Shown here: positions 7,080-9,022 of the stretch, piece by piece
How the letters are laid out: each line of letters begins with the position of its first letter
How positions within the stretch are numbered: the stretch's first letter is position 1
DNA from: Clostridiales bacterium
Lineage (GTDB): Bacteria; Bacillota; Clostridia; Christensenellales; Aristaeellaceae
Direction of reading: 5' to 3'
NCBI GenBank assembly: GCA_012522875.1
Contig: JAAYJP010000194.1
Coordinates: forward strand, 1 to 9,022
Length of the DNA stretch: 9,022 bases
Notes under the pieces: generated by a model
Databases searched by the model: none
Told to the model about the DNA's origin: nothing
The model's input: only the letters and a program-made list of their open reading frames with translations
Translations under genes and position numbers: made by a program

Positions 7080-7552
7080 TATTTATGGTACCTCTCATTT
7101 GCCATGATCTTAAAGGCGCGGTAAAGTTGCTCCAACAGTAATACCCTGGCCAATTGGTGCGGAAAAGTGAGGGCGGATAGGGATAGTTTCTCATCCGCTC
7201 GGGCTATCACTGCCTCTGACAGCCCCAGGGATCCGCCAATGATGAACACCACCTGAGCCGGGGCCTCATATAGCCTTTTAATCCGGCGGCTGAAGGCCAG
7301 GCTGTCTTCCTGTGTTCCGTCAATGCACAGCGCCACAACCCTGTCGCCTGAACGGATGTGCTTCATTATCCGTTCCCCCTCCGCGTGCCTTGCTCTTTCC
7401 TCAAGCAAAAGGGACGGCTTGTCCGGTTCCCGTTCATCAGCAAGTTCCGTCACTTTGAGCGATGTAAAGCGCGCCAGGCGCTTTTCATACTCCCTGGCTG
7501 CCTGGCGGTAATGTAATTCCTTCAGTTTTCCCACCGCGATGATATGGATCAC
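7079..7552 (-). CDS. rlmH: 23S rRNA (pseudouridine-1915-N3) methyltransferase RlmH
   Basis: Methylates N3 of pseudouridine 1915 in helix 69 of 23S rRNA on assembled ribosomes, using S-adenosylmethionine. The 157 residues match the family closely: N-terminal IIAVGKLKE, the SPOUT-fold SAM-binding loop IIGGSLGLS (104-112), the strongly conserved SLSALTFPHQLARVLLLEQLYRA (124-146, of which the knot and dimer interface are made) and the C-terminal YHK (155-157). The start is GTG (7552-7550), supported by AGGAGG (7564-7559) 6 nt upstream and by the family N-terminus. It is the first gene of the rlmH-recF unit. In staphylococci the 3' end of this gene is the SCC element attachment site; here that end runs straight into recF and no insertion is present. 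Confidence 0.95.
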   Translation of the reverse strand: MIHIIAVGKLKELHYRQAAREYEKRLARFTSLKVTELADEREPDKPSLLLEERARHAEGERIMKHIRSGDRVVALCIDGTQEDSLAFSRRIKRLYEAPAQVVFIIGGSLGLSEAVIARADEKLSLSALTFPHQLARVLLLEQLYRAFKIMANERYHK

Positions 7553-7580
7553 TTATTCCCTCCTGAAGTCTGTCACGAAA

Positions 7581-7609
7581 AGTATAGCAAATCGCCAGGG
7601 CTCCCACAA
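7581..7609 (-). promoter_or_regulatory. extended -10 promoter of rlmH-recF
   Basis: On the minus strand TTGTGG (7609-7604) and TATACT (7586-7581) are spaced 17 nt, and TGC directly before the -10 forms an extended -10 (TGCTATACT). The start would be near 7574, leaving a leader of about 20 nt that carries the AGGAGG ribosome binding site. Confidence 0.7.
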
Positions 7610-7673
7610 GCATGGGACAGATGGGGCTTGTCCTGTTCGATTGGCATACTTCCTTGCTTTGCGGGGATTGTGA

Positions 7674-7682
7674 TTATCCACA
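7674..7682 (+). promoter_or_regulatory. DnaA box 1, perfect TTATCCACA
   Basis: Exact match to the consensus DnaA box, 65 bp upstream of the rlmH -35 element. Its isolation from the other boxes (156 bp to the next) could let it also control rlmH-recF transcription. Confidence 0.75.
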
Positions 7683-7744
7683 CGGATTTGCATGAATGAT
7701 AGCCTGCATGTCTGAATAATTTTGAGGGATTGGCATCAATATGC

Positions 7745-7757
7745 GTCCCTCAGGGAC
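7745..7757. repeat. 13-bp perfect palindrome in the DnaA-box region
   Basis: GTCCCT and AGGGAC are separated by a single C. It lies between DnaA box 1 and the box 2-4 group. Its role is unknown; it may be a binding site for an origin or transcription regulator. Confidence 0.5.
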
Positions 7758-7780
7758 AGTATGGCCAAGTTTTCCGTGCC

Positions 7781-7805
7781 CAAGCGGGATGTATATACAA
7801 GCGGG
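7781..7805 (+). repeat. CAAGCGGG direct repeat around a TGTATATACA palindrome
   Basis: CAAGCGGG occurs at 7781-7788 and again at 7798-7805, 17 bp apart. The 10-bp palindrome TGTATATACA (7790-7799) fills the gap between them. The AT-only core could be a weak melting point close to the DnaA boxes at 7830-7859, although it is short. Two copies are too few to call iterons. Confidence 0.5.
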
Positions 7806-7829
7806 TTGAATGTAAGGCAAACATGCATT

Positions 7830-7838
7830 CTATCCACA
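7830..7838 (+). promoter_or_regulatory. DnaA box 2, single mismatch CTATCCACA
   Basis: Differs from consensus only at the first base. It is followed immediately by the poor match CCGTCCACA (7839-7847) and, 21 bp on, by a perfect box, so the three TCCACA cores form a tight array. Confidence 0.6.
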
Positions 7839-7850
7839 CCGTCCACAGGT

Positions 7851-7859
7851 TTATCCACA
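7851..7859 (+). promoter_or_regulatory. DnaA box 3, perfect TTATCCACA
   Basis: Exact consensus match at the downstream end of the tight array beginning at 7830. It is followed by the A-rich stretch GAAAAACGGCAAATTT (7860-7875), one of the more AT-rich parts of the region. Confidence 0.75.
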
Positions 7860-7933
7860 GAAAAACGGCAAATTTCGTTGCAAAACCCATCTCCTGCCAG
7901 TTGTATGTGTGCATTGTGTAATTCACTGGCTAC

Positions 7934-7942
7934 TTATCCACA
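7934..7942 (+). promoter_or_regulatory. DnaA box 4, perfect TTATCCACA
   Basis: Exact consensus match, 83 bp beyond box 3 and in the same orientation. A degenerate copy CTGTCCACA follows at 7970-7978. Confidence 0.75.
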
Positions 7943-8043
7943 GGCAGAATCCTTGTTTTATCCCTCGCCCTGTCCACAGAACATGTATTCAGACCAAAGT
8001 ATGCTGTTACATTCGGCAACAGTTACGTCGCCGGTCAACTGCC

Positions 8044-8078
8044 ATAAATAAAGGGCCGCCATAGCGAAGCGGCCCTTT
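8044..8078 (-). terminator. intrinsic terminator of the ABC transporter ATPase gene
   Basis: On the minus strand a 10-bp GC-rich stem (AAAGGGCCGC at 8078-8069 as read, pairing with GCGGCCCTTT at 8059-8050) with a 9-nt loop is followed by TTTATTTATGG. It begins 21 nt past the stop of the ATPase gene and would keep that transcript out of the DnaA-box region. Confidence 0.85.
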
Positions 8079-8099
8079 AGTATCAAACGAATAAACTGC

Positions 8100-9022
8100 T
8101 CATCGGCTCAGCATCGTTTCCTCAGTGTCCTTATCGAAGAAGTGTAAACGGCTGGTGTCCATAACCACTTGTATGTCATCACCGATATGGGTTTTGGTGC
8201 GTGGATCTACCCGGGCGATGACATTGTCTGTTTTGGTGGGAACCGAGAGGTAGAGATAGGTCTCAGATCCCATCTGCTCGGTGACCTCCACATGGACTTT
8301 GAAGGAAGCTTCAGGATGGGCGGCTACCTTGGCCGGATCATCGCTGATGTTCTCAGGCCGGATGCCCATGGATACTTCTTTACCAATGTAACTCTCATCC
8401 TTGAACTTTTTGAGCTTCTCCTCCGGCACCACGATCTTCTCATCGCCAAAGGCAGCCACCACGCTGTTGCCCTGCTTTTCCAGTTTAACATCAAAGAAGT
8501 TCATCTGGGGGCTGCCGATGAAGCCGGCAACAAATTTGTTATTGGGAAAATCATAGTTGTTCTGAGGGGTGTCAACTTGCTGGATGAAACCATCCTTCAT
8601 AATGCAAATGCGGGACCCCATGGTCATGGCCTCGGTCTGGTCATGGGTGACATAAATAAAGGTGGTCTGGAGTCTCTGGTGAAGCTTGGTGATCTCGGTG
8701 CGCATGGCTACGCGCAGCTTGGCGTCCAGGTTGGAAAGCGGCTCGTCCATCAGAAATACCTTGGGTTCCCGCACGATGGCGCGGCCCAGCGCCACACGCT
8801 GGCGTTGGCCGCCGGAGAGGGCCTTGGGCTTGCGGTTGAGGAGATACTCAATGTCCAAAATCTGTGCGGCAACTTCCACACGGCGCTTGATCTCGTCCTT
8901 GGGGGTTTTGCGCAGCTTCAAGCCAAAGGCCATGTTGTCATACACCGTCATGTGGGGATACAGGGCATAGTTCTGGAACACCATGGCAATGTCCCGGTCC
9001 TTGGGGGCGACATCATTTACCA
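8100..9022 (-). CDS. MsmX/UgpC-type sugar ABC transporter ATP-binding protein (5' end missing)
   Basis: Cytoplasmic ATPase that powers carbohydrate-import ABC transporters; MsmX-type members serve several sugar transporters in Bacillota. Only the last 306 or so residues are inside the window: the frame continues past the right edge without a start, so an ATG at 8984 (MVFQNYALYPHM) is an internal methionine, not the start. The first 60 or so residues with Walker A are missing. Numbering from that internal Met, one sees the Q-loop FQNYALYP (3-10), ABC signature LSGGQRQ (56-62), Walker B VFLMDEP (76-82), D-loop SNLDAKLR (84-91) and the H-loop YVTHDQTEAM (111-120, His114). A C-terminal OB/TOBE regulatory region follows, beginning at KFVAGFIGSPQMNFFDV and including the MGIRPENI motif. 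The closeness to MsmX/UgpC is family-level recognition; the transported sugar cannot be told. Confidence 0.95.
   Translation of the reverse strand, partial: VNDVAPKDRDIAMVFQNYALYPHMTVYDNMAFGLKLRKTPKDEIKRRVEVAAQILDIEYLLNRKPKALSGGQRQRVALGRAIVREPKVFLMDEPLSNLDAKLRVAMRTEITKLHQRLQTTFIYVTHDQTEAMTMGSRICIMKDGFIQQVDTPQNNYDFPNNKFVAGFIGSPQMNFFDVKLEKQGNSVVAAFGDEKIVVPEEKLKKFKDESYIGKEVSMGIRPENISDDPAKVAAHPEASFKVHVEVTEQMGSETYLYLSVPTKTDNVIARVDPRTKTHIGDDIQVVMDTSRLHFFDKDTEETMLSR

Larger units (their letters stand above)
7610..8000. other. candidate replication origin (oriC) or DnaA-binding locus in a gene-free region
   Basis: The stretch from 7553 to 8099 has no convincing gene. It carries three perfect DnaA boxes TTATCCACA (7674, 7851, 7934) and one single-mismatch copy CTATCCACA (7830), all on the plus strand, with weaker TCCACA sites at 7839-7847 and 7970-7978. 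A perfect 9-mer is expected about 0.07 times on both strands of a random 9-kb window, so the cluster is not chance. Boxes 7830 and 7851 are 21 bp apart, two helical turns. Short palindromes and a direct repeat lie between the first and second groups. There is no long AT-rich unwinding element; the most AT-rich parts are about 7708-7740 and 7859-7885. recF in the flanking operon fits an origin neighbourhood, but dnaA and dnaN are not adjacent on the visible side. A DnaA-titration or regulatory cluster is the alternative. Confidence 0.6.

Noticed and set aside
8004..8022. CTGTT/AACAG inverted repeat in the intergenic region
   Set aside because: Only 5 bp per arm with a 9-nt gap; arms this short are expected by chance in a region of this size.
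7722..8051. Possible 109-residue protein across the DnaA-box region
   Set aside because: It starts at a TTG without a ribosome binding site, reads straight through the DnaA boxes and shows no recognisable protein pattern.
8100..8984. Complete ABC ATPase gene starting at 8984
   Set aside because: The coding frame continues to the right edge with conserved residues (VNDVAPKDRDIA) before that Met, so it is a 5'-truncated gene.

Overview
The window looks like chromosomal DNA from a low-to-mid-GC member of the Bacillota, most likely class Clostridia (Christensenellales-like is a guess). The reasons are a CBS/DRTGG-containing family II pyrophosphatase, an MsmX/UgpC-type sugar ABC ATPase, a Clostridia-style divergent protein kinase-like gene, strong AGGAGG-type ribosome binding sites, SigA-type promoters and TTATCCACA DnaA boxes. 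There are no insertion sequences, CRISPR arrays, phage genes or structural RNA genes that I can see.

Layout, left to right. (1) Positions 1-1375, plus strand: a stand-alone aspartate kinase behind a near-consensus SigA promoter. (2) 1445-2170, plus: a secreted protein of unknown role with a cadherin-like beta-sandwich region. (3) 2175-5038, minus: a two-gene unit, CBS-containing Mn-dependent inorganic pyrophosphatase followed by a metal-dependent amidohydrolase, converging on the secreted-protein gene with a 4-nt gap. (4) 5039-5137: a compact divergent control region in which both strands appear to use the same palindromic -10 element, framed by a 9-bp inverted repeat. (5) 5138-5989, plus: a degenerate protein kinase-like protein that has lost the catalytic-loop aspartate. 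(6) 5979-7552, minus: rlmH and recF, with stop and start sharing one base (TAGTG), under an extended -10 promoter; recF overlaps the kinase-like gene tail-to-tail by 11 bp. (7) 7553-8099: about 550 bp with no convincing gene, holding three perfect DnaA boxes and one single-mismatch box in the same orientation plus short palindromes and direct repeats. This is a candidate replication origin or DnaA-binding locus. (8) 8044-9022, minus: an intrinsic terminator and the 3' part of an MsmX/UgpC-type ABC transporter ATPase that runs off the window.

How it fits together: most genes are housekeeping (amino-acid biosynthesis, pyrophosphate removal, rRNA modification, recombinational repair, sugar uptake energy supply). 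The most notable structure is the DnaA-box cluster upstream of rlmH-recF. recF normally sits in the dnaA-dnaN-recF-gyrB cluster at the origin of Bacillota; here recF and DnaA boxes occur together without dnaA or dnaN in the visible neighbourhood, which suggests either a rearranged origin or a separate DnaA-binding site. No clearly new multi-gene defence or mobile system is visible.
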